From Dyadobacter psychrophilus (GTDB lineage: Bacteria; Bacteroidota; Bacteroidia; Cytophagales; Spirosomataceae): a DNA stretch of 64,000 bases. The stretch is taken from NCBI RefSeq assembly GCF_900167945.1, contig NZ_FUZA01000001.1, positions 1,364,001 to 1,428,000 on the forward strand. The letters run 5' to 3'. The position numbers and the translations under genes were made by a program. Shown here piece by piece: positions 26,956 through 36,015 of this stretch. Under the pieces are notes generated by a model. The model was not told the DNA's origin. It did no database searches and was given only the letters and a program-made list of their open reading frames with translations. Positions within the stretch are counted from its first letter, which is position 1, and every line of letters starts with the position of its first letter.

Positions 26956-29900
26956 TTATAAACCAATGTTCAAGCCGAGCATGAAAACTCTTGGCTTCGG
27001 ATAATCGTACAAGCCAAATCCCTGGTCAAAAGGCGAACCTGAGTTAGAAACTTCGGGGTCATAACCCTTGTATTTGGTTGTCACGAAGAAGTTCTGAACC
27101 GAACCGTAAACCCTCAAACGATCCAGTTTAAGCCTCGACACCATAGAAGCAGGGAATGTATACGCAAGCAGCAGGTTGCGTCCGCGGATAAATGAAGCAT
27201 CGGTCACCTTGTGGCTGTCATTATTGGTCGTGTAATAGGCGTTGATCGGACGCACCTGCGCGATCGGCGTGTTCTGATTGGTTTCGGTCCATGCATTCAG
27301 GACCGTTTTGTAGCTGTTAGCAATGCCTTGCCTGTCCTCCGCAGAGTGAATACTTCTGTCGAGAACATCGTTGCCGTACATGTATTGCAAGTCAACAGTC
27401 AAGGACAATGCTTTGTACTGAAATGTGTTAAGGAATGTCCCAAAACCATCAGGAATCCCTTTTCCAATGATCGCACGGTCATTATCATTTATGGCCCCGT
27501 CGTTATTAAGGTCCTTGTACTTAACATCACCGGGCAGCATGTTATATTTTTTGGCCACCTCGGCTTCTGCCGTAGACCAGGTCCCTTCATGAACCCGCCC
27601 AAAGAACGATCCAACCGGCTCTCCTACCCGCACAATCGTATTTCCCGAAAAAATGTCACTGCCTCCCGATAGCGCCAGCACCTTGTTTTTGTTCACAGAA
27701 ATATTGAATGTTGTGCTCCATGAAAAATCACCACTCTTGATGTTTGTGGAATTCACCGCAAATTCAACACCCTTGTTCTCCATGCTGCCGACATTGGTAA
27801 AAATGCTTCCATAACCGCTGCTCAATGGAAGCGGCGCATCCAGCAACATTTTGTTTACTTTTCTTCTGTACAGATCCAGTTCGAAGCTGAGTCTGTTGGA
27901 AAGTATTCCCAGTTCGATACCAAAATCCACCTGCTGTGTTTTTTCCCACTGAAGATTTGAGTTTGACATACGGTTCACACCCGTTCCGATGTTACGGACA
28001 CCTCCAAATATGACGTCATAGCTCTGTAAACCTGCCAAAGCGCGATAAGCCGGAATTTCAGAGTTTCCTGTCGCTCCATAACTCGCACGGATTTTCAGGT
28101 TGGAAATTGCAGCCACATTTTTAAGAAATTCTTCTTCACTTACCCGCCAGGCGAGAGCAGCAGATGGGAAGAATGCATAACGGTTGGCATCCCCAAACTT
28201 GGACGAACCATCCAGACGACCGGTGAATGTCACCAGATATTTATCCATCAGGCTGTAATTAAGTCTTGCGAAGTAAGAGTTAAGTCCGTACGCAGAAGCG
28301 CTGGAAGATGGCGCCAGTGCGGTAGCGCCTGCACCGAGGTTATTGAACTGAAAATAAGTATCCGTAAAATTCTGGCTTCTCGCCGCATTGTCGAAACGAT
28401 CCACGTGCTGCCAGGATAACCCCAGCACTGCATTTACAGCGTGTATTTTACCAAATTCCTTTGCATAGGTCAGGTAATTTTCAAACTGCCATGAATTAAA
28501 CCTTCTGCTGGTTATGGAAGCGTCACCATTATTAGAAATGTATTGAAGGCCAGCGGCAGCAAAGTAATCTTCACGCTGGTTGATCACATTGGTTCCAACT
28601 GTTGATCTCAGTTCAAGTCCGTCGGCCAGTCTGATGCTTGCATACATATTCCCAAGCATTGTTTGCGTCCGCAGGTAGAAAAGGCGCTCTGCAACAACCC
28701 TAAGGGGACTATCGCCTCCTTCCATACCCGGGTAATCCCTGTTACTGGCCCATTTGCCGTCAGGATATTTTACAGGAATAATAGGTAATGCTTCCAAAAC
28801 CTGGCGCATCGCAGTGATCCCGCCGCCTCCCAGCTGATCAATTTGTTTTTCGTTCTGATCTGTATAACCAAGCGTTCCGCCCACTTTCAGCCAGCTTTTG
28901 ATCTGGCTATCGAATACAAAACGGCCTGCAAAACGTTTCTGCCATGATTCGCGTGCAATCCCGTTTTCATTGCGGTAATTTAAAAAAGCACCATAGCTAC
29001 CCTTTTCGCTCCCGCCCGTCAGCCCAAGCTGGTGATTTTGGGTAAATGCTTTTTGAAATGTTTCATCCTGCCAATCTGTGTCATACAGCGGATTGCCACT
29101 GGAATCGAAAAGCAGTGGATTGGTCCGCTTCAATTTGGGGTCGGTATATTTTGTGCCGGTTGCCCAGCCCACGGGATCATATTTTGCAGCATTGGCATAT
29201 AGGGTTTCCTCTACTTGCAGAAACTCTCTCGAATTTAGAACAGGCAATTTTTTTGGAACAACACCAATGCTGAAATCGCTGTCGTAAGTCACTTTACCAC
29301 CACCGGATGTTCCACGCTTGGTCGTAACAAGAATAACGCCATTAGCACCGCGCGCACCATAAATAGCTGTGGATGAGGCATCTTTCAAAACTTCAATAGA
29401 AGCAATGTCATTGGGGTTAATGTAATCAATGGGCGTACTTCCGTTTCCAAGCTCAACTGCATTCAGGATCACTCCGTCGATGACATACAGCGGGTTATTG
29501 GACACAGAAATGGAGCTGGCTCCACGGATACGGATGTTAGCACGACCACCCGGACGGCCCGAGTTGGATGAAACATTCACCCCGGCAATGCGGCCGGAAA
29601 GTCCCTGATTCAATGATGAGGCCGGACGTTCCTGCAAAACTTCACCTTTAATGGTTCCTACGGCCCCCGTAAGGTCAGATTTTTTTACAGAGCCGTAACC
29701 CACAACAACGATCTCATCCAACGCGTTTTCGTCGGGCAGCATGGCCACATTAATGCTCGACTGGCTACCAACCGTAACCTCCTGCGATTTATAACCTACA
29801 AAGCTCATTACGAGCACATTCTGGCCGGCGCCATCCGGAATATCCAATGTGAATTCACCTCCTGAACCTGTGGAGGTTCCTCGCTGTGTTCCTTTCAAAA

Positions 29901-30426
29901 CCACGCTCACACCAGGCAAGCCACTTCCCGCCTCGTCCGAAACCTTACCTTTAATGGTCCTGTCAACGGTCGCTTGCTGTGAAGTTGTTGAGAAAATGAC
30001 GGTTTCAGGATTAAGGGTCTGCTCTGGTAAACCTCCCGTTTCCTTCGCTTCTTCCTTTATAGGAGCAACCTCTTTTGCTTTGACTTCGGTAATTACAAAA
30101 GTATTTTTTCTTGTCTTTTTGAATGTCAGACCATTTTGCTGCAGCAATAAGCCCAGATTTTTTTCAAGTGACTGATTGAAATCCAATGTACCCATTGCAA
30201 CATTAACAGACCGTACAAGACGATCTTCAAAGATAATTTCTACTCCGTAATGTTTCTGCAAGTCCAGCAGTACGTTTTTAAGCTTCATTTCCTGACCAAA
30301 AGCATGGTGCTGTCTGGTTGGGATTGAGGCGTAAGCGATAATCTGGGAGTGGGCAACCAGCGAGGATTGCGTCATCAGCACAATCCCGATCGCTGCCCAT
30401 TGCTTAGCTGATAGCGTTATATTCAT
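26956..30426 (-). CDS. SusC-family transporter with STN signalling domain (ECF module 1)
   Basis: A 1156-residue TonB-dependent transporter. I start at the ATG at 30426; a TTG two codons upstream is the only extension. After the signal sequence comes an STN (secretin/TonB N-terminal) domain at about residues 48-115 (MKLKNVLLDLQKHYGVEIIFEDRLV), a linker, a carboxypeptidase-D-like domain (about 158-245, GKVSDEAGSGLPGVSVVLKG), the TonB box (LDEIVVVGYG), plug and barrel. The STN domain contacts a FecR-type anti-sigma regulator in the family. The matching FecR gene ends 20 bases upstream and the ECF sigma gene precedes it, a complete cell-surface signalling set. Confidence 0.95.
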   Translation of the reverse strand: MNITLSAKQWAAIGIVLMTQSSLVAHSQIIAYASIPTRQHHAFGQEMKLKNVLLDLQKHYGVEIIFEDRLVRSVNVAMGTLDFNQSLEKNLGLLLQQNGLTFKKTRKNTFVITEVKAKEVAPIKEEAKETGGLPEQTLNPETVIFSTTSQQATVDRTIKGKVSDEAGSGLPGVSVVLKGTQRGTSTGSGGEFTLDIPDGAGQNVLVMSFVGYKSQEVTVGSQSSINVAMLPDENALDEIVVVGYGSVKKSDLTGAVGTIKGEVLQERPASSLNQGLSGRIAGVNVSSNSGRPGGRANIRIRGASSISVSNNPLYVIDGVILNAVELGNGSTPIDYINPNDIASIEVLKDASSTAIYGARGANGVILVTTKRGTSGGGKVTYDSDFSIGVVPKKLPVLNSREFLQVEETLYANAAKYDPVGWATGTKYTDPKLKRTNPLLFDSSGNPLYDTDWQDETFQKAFTQNHQLGLTGGSEKGSYGAFLNYRNENGIARESWQKRFAGRFVFDSQIKSWLKVGGTLGYTDQNEKQIDQLGGGGITAMRQVLEALPIIPVKYPDGKWASNRDYPGMEGGDSPLRVVAERLFYLRTQTMLGNMYASIRLADGLELRSTVGTNVINQREDYFAAAGLQYISNNGDASITSRRFNSWQFENYLTYAKEFGKIHAVNAVLGLSWQHVDRFDNAARSQNFTDTYFQFNNLGAGATALAPSSSASAYGLNSYFARLNYSLMDKYLVTFTGRLDGSSKFGDANRYAFFPSAALAWRVSEEEFLKNVAAISNLKIRASYGATGNSEIPAYRALAGLQSYDVIFGGVRNIGTGVNRMSNSNLQWEKTQQVDFGIELGILSNRLSFELDLYRRKVNKMLLDAPLPLSSGYGSIFTNVGSMENKGVEFAVNSTNIKSGDFSWSTTFNISVNKNKVLALSGGSDIFSGNTIVRVGEPVGSFFGRVHEGTWSTAEAEVAKKYNMLPGDVKYKDLNNDGAINDNDRAIIGKGIPDGFGTFLNTFQYKALSLTVDLQYMYGNDVLDRSIHSAEDRQGIANSYKTVLNAWTETNQNTPIAQVRPINAYYTTNNDSHKVTDASFIRGRNLLLAYTFPASMVSRLKLDRLRVYGSVQNFFVTTKYKGYDPEVSNSGSPFDQGFGLYDYPKPRVFMLGLNIGL

Positions 30427-30445
30427 AGTCAATTGATTTAGGTAT

Positions 30446-31456
30446 TTATTGGTTTTTTAAAAGGACCGTATCTCCGTTTTGCTCAATTTTCATGTCGAGA
30501 ACTTCTGAAACTGTTTTCAAAAGCTCGTCAGCATTCTTCGTTTTGAAGTTTCCCGTAATGGTCCGCTGTGCCATTTCTGCGCTGGAAAGCTTCACTTTCT
30601 GGCCAAAATTTTCGTCGATCATTGCCAAGATGTCTTTAACAGATGTAGAATTGAAGACATAGCGCTGCTCTTTCCACATAGCAAATGTGTTGGTGTCCTG
30701 CTTTTTGGCAAGCTTAACTGCTCCTGCATGATCTACCACAGCCAGGTCGCCTGGCTCCATCATTACTTCCTTTCGCTCATTGTTTTGAGAATAATCAATG
30801 CGGACACTTCCGCTTTTCAAAGCCACTTTTGTTCCACGCGGACGGGCGAAAACGGAAAATGTTGTTCCCAACACTTCTACCTGGAATTGATCCGAAGTTT
30901 TTACGACGAACCGCTTATGATCAATGGTATGGCTCACAGAAAACTCAGCCTCCCCTTCCAGGTCCACATTTCTGACTTCGTCATTAAAGCCAAATCTTGG
31001 AATTCTTAGTTTTGAATTGGAATTAAGCGCCACGCGGCTGCCGTCTTCTAAATACACATCAGTTGTTTGCCCATAGGCGGTTTGATAAGTTTTGTATTGC
31101 AACGGTTCGCGAAACCACCAGCCAGCTCCGACAAAGAATGTAACCGAAGCGGCCATCAGCCAAAAACTATTGGAACGGGCTGAGAAAAAGTTGGGTCTGG
31201 GATTTTGTACGATTGATTTTGAAAATTCCGCCGCCGGTTCAATATCTGTTTCCAGGCGATGCAGCAAAATACTGATGGCGGCATCCTGGTCCGGAACAAA
31301 TTGCGGGCATTTTGTTTCATATTCCATCAGCCACTGGTTGAAGGCTTCCGCATTCTCCTGATCGCGGATCCAATCCTCCACCAATTGCCGTTCCAGAGGA
31401 TTGGCGCGTCCCGCCAAGTACTCGAACAGCATGTATTTCGATACAATTGTTTTCAT
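30446..31456 (-). CDS. FecR-family anti-sigma regulator (ECF module 1)
   Basis: A 336-residue inner-membrane regulator. The N-terminal cytoplasmic part (about 1-85) binds the sigma factor. A membrane span lies near residues 88-108 (NSFWLMAASVTFFVGAGWWF). The periplasmic FecR domain follows (YGQTTDVYLEDGSRVALNSNSKL, SVRIDY, VMMEPGDLAVVD), then a DUF4974-like end (STSVKDILAMIDENFGQKV). It would relay the signal from the STN domain of the adjacent SusC to the sigma factor at 31505-32170. The three genes are in the order sigma, fecR, susC, with short gaps (48 and 19 bases). Confidence 0.93.
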   Translation of the reverse strand: MKTIVSKYMLFEYLAGRANPLERQLVEDWIRDQENAEAFNQWLMEYETKCPQFVPDQDAAISILLHRLETDIEPAAEFSKSIVQNPRPNFFSARSNSFWLMAASVTFFVGAGWWFREPLQYKTYQTAYGQTTDVYLEDGSRVALNSNSKLRIPRFGFNDEVRNVDLEGEAEFSVSHTIDHKRFVVKTSDQFQVEVLGTTFSVFARPRGTKVALKSGSVRIDYSQNNERKEVMMEPGDLAVVDHAGAVKLAKKQDTNTFAMWKEQRYVFNSTSVKDILAMIDENFGQKVKLSSAEMAQRTITGNFKTKNADELLKTVSEVLDMKIEQNGDTVLLKNQ

Positions 31457-31504
31457 AATGTTTTCAGTTCGAAGTAGGGCTCATTGTGAGCCTGATCACA
31501 GGTT

Positions 31505-32170
31505 TTACACGAAGCTCAGCAATGTGAGCCCGGCAGATATCATCCACTCCCCATTCAGCGCGAGCCTGAGGTGTTTTAATGCTTTGGAAATATGCACTTC
31601 CACCGTTTTGGGTGAAATATGCAGCTCGTCCGCGATCTCGTGGTATTTTTTGTTTTCGAAACGGCTGAGCAAAAAGACTTTCTGGCATTGCATGGGCAGG
31701 CGTGCAATGACTTCATTCACTTTCAGGAAGAGATTATTGTAATGTATTTCAGCGTCCGGCTGCTGATGGTAGGTTGAAATTGTGTTTTCTTCATTTGCTT
31801 CCAGCGAAGCCATTTTGCCGAACTCTCTACGCATATACGTATAACATTCGTTCCGTACCGACCTGAACAAATAGCTCGTGTAAGAAGATGTAATATTCTC
31901 GTATGCTCTGGTCCTGTAAAACTGAAAAAACACTTCGCTAACCAGGTCCTCTGCAATTTGTTTGGAGTAAACAAATCTTACTGCATGACTGCAAAGCGGG
32001 TTGTAATAACGCCTGAACAACAATTCGAGGCCTTTACCTGGATTTTGTTCAAATGTTGCCTTTAAAAAGACGGCAGAATCGATTTCACTGACACTACTCT
32101 TCCCTTCGTATAAAGGAGACACAAATGTACTTGTGCGCTTTGATTCCTGGTTAAGCAAAGGATCGTGCAT
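31505..32170 (-). CDS. ECF-family RNA polymerase sigma factor (module 1)
   Basis: A 221-residue sigma-70 family ECF factor. Region 2 is at about residues 45-112 (LLFRRYYNPLCSHAVRFVYSKQIAEDLVSEVFFQFY) and region 4 at about 155-205 (LPMQCQKVFLLSRFENKKYHEIADELHISPKTVEVHISKALKHL). The 35-40 residues before region 2 are longer than usual and Ser-rich. It heads the sigma-FecR-SusC-SusD unit and probably directs transcription of that unit. The preceding GMC gene ends in a terminator at 32285-32316, and no clear vegetative promoter is seen in 32171-32284. Confidence 0.92.
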   Translation of the reverse strand: MHDPLLNQESKRTSTFVSPLYEGKSSVSEIDSAVFLKATFEQNPGKGLELLFRRYYNPLCSHAVRFVYSKQIAEDLVSEVFFQFYRTRAYENITSSYTSYLFRSVRNECYTYMRREFGKMASLEANEENTISTYHQQPDAEIHYNNLFLKVNEVIARLPMQCQKVFLLSRFENKKYHEIADELHISPKTVEVHISKALKHLRLALNGEWMISAGLTLLSFV

Positions 32171-32284
32171 TGAGTCTTTATTTAATGTAATAATTAAAAG
32201 ACTTTTTTGTACTCAAATCCCCTTAGTCTTAATTAAAAAAAAACTAAAACTTTTTTTATTATACGGTTTGCAGTGTATGGACAA

Positions 32285-32316
32285 CAAAAAAACCGCCACA
32301 GGTCAGGTGGCGGTTT
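32285..32316 (-). terminator. Terminator of the MFS - subunit 3 - GMC operon
   Basis: Ten-base arms AAACCGCCAC / GTGGCGGTTT with a seven-base loop, followed on the minus strand by TTTTTTT. It lies about 18 bases after the GMC stop codon and insulates the next sigma gene. Confidence 0.88.
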
Positions 32317-32333
32317 GCAATACATTGTAGCAA

Positions 32334-34046
32334 TTATAAATTTTTGGCCTTCATTTCCTTAACCGCATGATCAACCGCTCTTGCAGACAAAGCCATATAA
32401 GTCAGTGATGGATTTTGTGTTGAGGTTGAAGTCATACAAGCACCATCGGTAACAAACACATTCTTGCAGGCATGCAGCTGGTTGAACTTATTGAGCATAG
32501 AAGTTTTCGGGTCCTTGCCCATTCTCACGCCACCCATTTCGTGAATGTCGTTACCAGGGTTTCTGTGCCCGTCATTGGCTTTTACATTCTTAAAACCGGC
32601 TTTTTCAAACATTTCGCTCACCTGCTCAACGTAATCCTTGATCATTTTCTCATCATTATCATCGTATCCTACGGATATTTTGAGCTGGGGCATGCCAAAC
32701 GGATCTTTCATCGTCTGATCCAGCGCCACATAATTGCTTTCTTTCGGAATCGTCTCGCCCATCATATGTGAGCCCACGCTCCAATTGCCATATTTGGTTT
32801 CCAAAAGGCCCGCTTTCAATGATTCACCCATTCCGTTCCTGTCATTGTATGTCTGGCGGTTAGCTCCGAAACCGGCTGCATAACCTCTCAAAAAGTCCGT
32901 TTCCTGCTTATAAACATTGCGGAATCTTGGAATGTAGCCGCTGTTTGGGCGCCGTCCTTCCGTAGTGGAATCCAGAAAGCCTTCGTACTCGCCGGAAATG
33001 CTTGCGCGATAATTGTGGAAGGCTACGTATTTGCCCAACACACCGCTGTCATTGCCCAGGCCATTCGGGAAGCGGGATGATATTGAGTTCAACAAAATGA
33101 GGTTACTATTCAATGCGGCGGCATTTACAAAAATAATGTCCGCGTAGAAGTCCATTGTTTCTTTTGTATTCGCGTCAATAACCCGCACGCCGCTTGCCTT
33201 TTGTTTCTTGTCGTCGTAAATGATCGAATGCACAACCGAATGCGGGCGCAATGTCATATTCCCGGTCTTCATCGCCCACGGAATGGTGGAAGAATTACTG
33301 CTGAAATAGCCTCCAAACGGACAGCCGCGCTCGCAAATGGTGCGATGCTGGCACTTCGCACGGCCCTGATCCAGGTGAATCTGCTGTGGATCGGTAATAT
33401 GCGCCGCACGGCCAATGATAATATGGCGGTCTTTATATTGTTTTGAAACTGATTCTTTAAAGTATTTTTCAACACAGTTCAGATCGTGCGGAGCTAGGAA
33501 TTCACCGTCCGGCAATGTATCAATGCCATCTTTATTTCCGGTTATGCCTGCAAATTTTTCAACGTGGCTGTACCAGGGCGCAATGTCGTCATAACCGATC
33601 GGCCATTCAACGGCGAACTTGTCCCTTGCCGGACCTTCGAAATCGTACTTGCTCCAGCGCTGCGTCTGGCGTGCCCATAGCAGCGACTTGCCTCCAACCT
33701 GATAACCCCGGATCCAGTCAAACGGCTTTTCCTGTACATAAGGATGCTCATTGTCCTTGGCGAAAAAGTGCGCAGACGATTCTTTGAAATTATAGCATCT
33801 GCTGGCAATCGGGTTCGCGTCGGTGATCTCTTTGGGAAGCCTTTCGCGGTGTTCAAATTCCCACGGCATCATGTTCGTCGTAGGATAATCCTTGATGTGC
33901 TGCACATCGCGGCCGCGTTCCAAGACCAAGGTTTTCAAACCTTTTTCAGTCAGCTCCTTCGCCGACCAGCCGCCACTGATTCCCGAGCCAATGACAATGG
34001 CATCGTAGGTGCGGGCTTTCTTACTGTCAATATTAAAATTCGCCAT
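32334..34046 (-). CDS. GMC-family FAD oxidoreductase, candidate periplasmic sugar (glucoside 3-) dehydrogenase large subunit
   Basis: A 570-residue flavoprotein of the glucose-methanol-choline family. I start at the ATG at 34046 (ANFNIDSKKA follows); the frame opens 20 codons earlier inside the upstream gene. The FAD motif is GSGISGGWSAKEL (about residues 19-31). A C232-x5-C238-x3-C242-P motif is present, the same spacing that binds an Fe-S cluster in bacterial FAD glucose dehydrogenase catalytic subunits as I recall them. The C-terminal GMC block has the active-site His and Asn regions (HEMGGVRMG, STQNPSLTYMALS). The gene overlaps or abuts the Tat-signal subunit-3-like gene, its expected export partner. 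No own signal peptide is seen, fitting hitch-hiker export. No cytochrome c gene is nearby. The sugar substrate and C3 regiochemistry are inferred. Confidence 0.9.
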   Translation of the reverse strand: MANFNIDSKKARTYDAIVIGSGISGGWSAKELTEKGLKTLVLERGRDVQHIKDYPTTNMMPWEFEHRERLPKEITDANPIASRCYNFKESSAHFFAKDNEHPYVQEKPFDWIRGYQVGGKSLLWARQTQRWSKYDFEGPARDKFAVEWPIGYDDIAPWYSHVEKFAGITGNKDGIDTLPDGEFLAPHDLNCVEKYFKESVSKQYKDRHIIIGRAAHITDPQQIHLDQGRAKCQHRTICERGCPFGGYFSSNSSTIPWAMKTGNMTLRPHSVVHSIIYDDKKQKASGVRVIDANTKETMDFYADIIFVNAAALNSNLILLNSISSRFPNGLGNDSGVLGKYVAFHNYRASISGEYEGFLDSTTEGRRPNSGYIPRFRNVYKQETDFLRGYAAGFGANRQTYNDRNGMGESLKAGLLETKYGNWSVGSHMMGETIPKESNYVALDQTMKDPFGMPQLKISVGYDDNDEKMIKDYVEQVSEMFEKAGFKNVKANDGHRNPGNDIHEMGGVRMGKDPKTSMLNKFNQLHACKNVFVTDGACMTSTSTQNPSLTYMALSARAVDHAVKEMKAKNL

Positions 34047-34083
34047 AGTTTTTTTGTAATAAAGGAGGAAGATAAAGGGTCTT

Positions 34084-34605
34084 CTAGCCTTTTTTGACCG
34101 GAACACAACCGTGGTAACGTGCCGGGATCATTTCATAATGGGTCAAATTCGTCATCACGTACTCGGACGACATATAACCTTGAATGGTCAGGTTTTTAAC
34201 CATGCCTAAAAACGCTTTCTGGCCCGCGTCGCTGCCTTTGCCCATGTCCTGCAAAAGCTCCATGCGCTGATCTTTTCCAGCATCCGCGAATGATTTTCCA
34301 AATCGCTGAATGCTCTGCTCGTCCAGATTGGAAATGCCGCTTTTCAGGCTTGCCTGCGCCTTGCTGTCATAGCAATCGGTCACCATTTTCTGAACAAAAC
34401 CGCCTACGCCCAGTTCACCCGCACCCGGCGTGTCCGTTTTTGGAATAATGGTTTCCACCATTCCAGTTAATATTTTAGACTGGTCGGCTGTAAGCAATGT
34501 GCCTTTTTCCAAAGTGCTTTTGCTCCACCCGGATGCCCATGCAGGCAGGCCCGCCATTGCGCCCACGGCCATTGCCATGCTCTTAAGCGCTACGCGTCTC
34601 TCCAT
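34084..34605 (-). CDS. Gluconate 2-dehydrogenase subunit 3-like, Tat-signal small subunit
   Basis: A 173-residue protein with a twin-arginine-type start (MERRVALKSMAMAVGAMAGLP, Arg3-Arg4) and a signal region to about residue 25. The mature part matches the gluconate 2-dehydrogenase subunit 3 family (LTADQSKILTGMVETIIPKTDTPGAGELGVGGFV and a C-terminal SSEYVMTNLTHYEMIPARYHG). In known dehydrogenase complexes this subunit carries the signal peptide and escorts the GMC flavoprotein through the Tat system. The GMC gene starts 37 bases downstream. The MFS gene lies 41 bases upstream on the same strand. Confidence 0.9.
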   Translation of the reverse strand: MERRVALKSMAMAVGAMAGLPAWASGWSKSTLEKGTLLTADQSKILTGMVETIIPKTDTPGAGELGVGGFVQKMVTDCYDSKAQASLKSGISNLDEQSIQRFGKSFADAGKDQRMELLQDMGKGSDAGQKAFLGMVKNLTIQGYMSSEYVMTNLTHYEMIPARYHGCVPVKKG

Positions 34606-34646
34606 TTTTTATATGTTTTGAATGTTGTTATTACGTATTTCAAACC

Positions 34647-35888
34647 CTATTCTTCTAAGAAATCCAGGTCTCTGCCATGTGTTTCAGGAATCGTCAGGAT
34701 ACAAAAGAGGCCTATCGCAAAGCAAATAATTCCGACCATCGCCCCTGAGTTAATTACCGAAAACGAGTCTTTAAAAGTAGCAAATAAAGTTGTCATAAGC
34801 ACTACCGTCCCGCGCACCATATTGGGCACTGTGGTGGCGGCCGTGGCCCTTAAATTTGTCCCAAATTGCTCAGCACCAATGGTTACGAACATGGCCCAAT
34901 AACCAATCCCAAATCCCAGCAATGCTGCCACGCCATAAAATGTTGACACAGATTTAATTCCTGCATACAAATAAACGACGCTCCATATTAACGTAAATAT
35001 CATGAGATAAAATACAGCCTTCTTCCTCGATTCTAACCAATGACTGAGAAAGCCGCTGCACAAGTCACCCATAGACAAACCCACGTAACACCACATGATG
35101 GACAACCCGGGTTTTATGGCTCCTTCAATGCCCAGCGCTTTGCCGAATTCATTACTGAAAGTGGCCAGAATCCCGATCACAAACCAGGTAGGAAGGCCGA
35201 TTCCAATGCATTTGAGATAACGGAAAAGCCTGTCCCTATTCGTAAAAAGCGCAAAGAAATTACCTTTTTCAACGTGCTTCTGGTTTTTGATATCTTTAAA
35301 AATCCCTGATTCAAAAACACCAATCCTTAATAAAAGCAATGATATCCCCAATCCGCCGCCGATGAAATAGGCATAACGCCAATCGAAATACTCCACTGTA
35401 AAATAGGCGACCACTGCGCCCAGAAGACCGATTCCGGCCACTAACGATGTGCCAATGGCGCGTAAATGTTTTGGCAAGATCTCCGAAACCAGTGTAATTC
35501 CGGCACCCAGCTCGCCAGCGAGGCCTATGCCTGCTACGAACCTCAAAAGTTTATAAGTTGCAGGATCCTGCACAAAACCACAGGCAATGTTGGCAAGCGA
35601 ATAAGTGATAATGGAGCCGAAAAGCACAGACAAGCGCCCTTTTTTATCTCCCAATACACCCCAAAGAATGCCGCCCAGCAGCAGACCTGTCATTTGCCAG
35701 TTGAGGATGCTGGCGCCTGTGAGAGAAATTTCCGTTTCCGAAAGCCCAAGCGACGCGAGGCTGGGCAGCCGTACTATCCCAAAAAGCAGCAGGTCATATA
35801 TATCAACAAAATATCCGAGGGCAGCGACAATGACGGGGGCACTAAACAGGTGGGAAAAATCTGATCGCTCAGCAGTAATGGTAGCCAT
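34647..35888 (-). CDS. MFS transporter
   Basis: A 413-residue inner-membrane protein of the major facilitator superfamily with about 12 hydrophobic segments. The A-motif between TM2 and TM3 is GDKKGRLSVL, and the first-half signature GELGAGITLVSEILPKHLRA resembles the sugar/organic-acid (SHS/metabolite-proton symporter) branch. It heads the operon with the subunit-3-like and GMC genes, so it may import the oxidised sugar product or the sugar itself; this is inference. A promoter fits at 35985-36015, and the roughly 90-base leader holds a hairpin at 35932-35955. Confidence 0.9.
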   Translation of the reverse strand: MATITAERSDFSHLFSAPVIVAALGYFVDIYDLLLFGIVRLPSLASLGLSETEISLTGASILNWQMTGLLLGGILWGVLGDKKGRLSVLFGSIITYSLANIACGFVQDPATYKLLRFVAGIGLAGELGAGITLVSEILPKHLRAIGTSLVAGIGLLGAVVAYFTVEYFDWRYAYFIGGGLGISLLLLRIGVFESGIFKDIKNQKHVEKGNFFALFTNRDRLFRYLKCIGIGLPTWFVIGILATFSNEFGKALGIEGAIKPGLSIMWCYVGLSMGDLCSGFLSHWLESRKKAVFYLMIFTLIWSVVYLYAGIKSVSTFYGVAALLGFGIGYWAMFVTIGAEQFGTNLRATAATTVPNMVRGTVVLMTTLFATFKDSFSVINSGAMVGIICFAIGLFCILTIPETHGRDLDFLEE

Positions 35889-35931
35889 TCTGATTTATTA
35901 TCGGGTTAAGGAGTTATTTCAATTCATATAA

Positions 35932-35955
35932 ATAGCCGGATTTTCACCCGGCTAT
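35932..35955 (-). terminator. Hairpin between the FAD oxidoreductase and MFS genes
   Basis: Perfect eight-base arms ATAGCCGG / CCGGCTAT with an eight-base loop, followed on the minus strand by TTTATAT, a weak T tract. It may terminate the second ECF module (FAD oxidoreductase stop at 36010), or act as an attenuator in the MFS leader because the predicted MFS promoter lies upstream of it. Confidence 0.5.
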
Positions 35956-35984
35956 CGACCTTTTATACATCAAAAATTAGGCTG

Positions 35985-36015
35985 CAAATGTAATTGACAA
36001 AATAATATATTACAA
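35985..36015 (-). promoter_or_regulatory. Predicted promoter of the MFS - subunit 3 - GMC operon
   Basis: On the minus strand TTG (36013-36015), 20 bases, TACATTTG (35985-35992), a full match to the Bacteroidota pattern. Its -33 part overlaps the end of the FAD oxidoreductase gene. The start codon is about 97 bases downstream. Confidence 0.5.
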
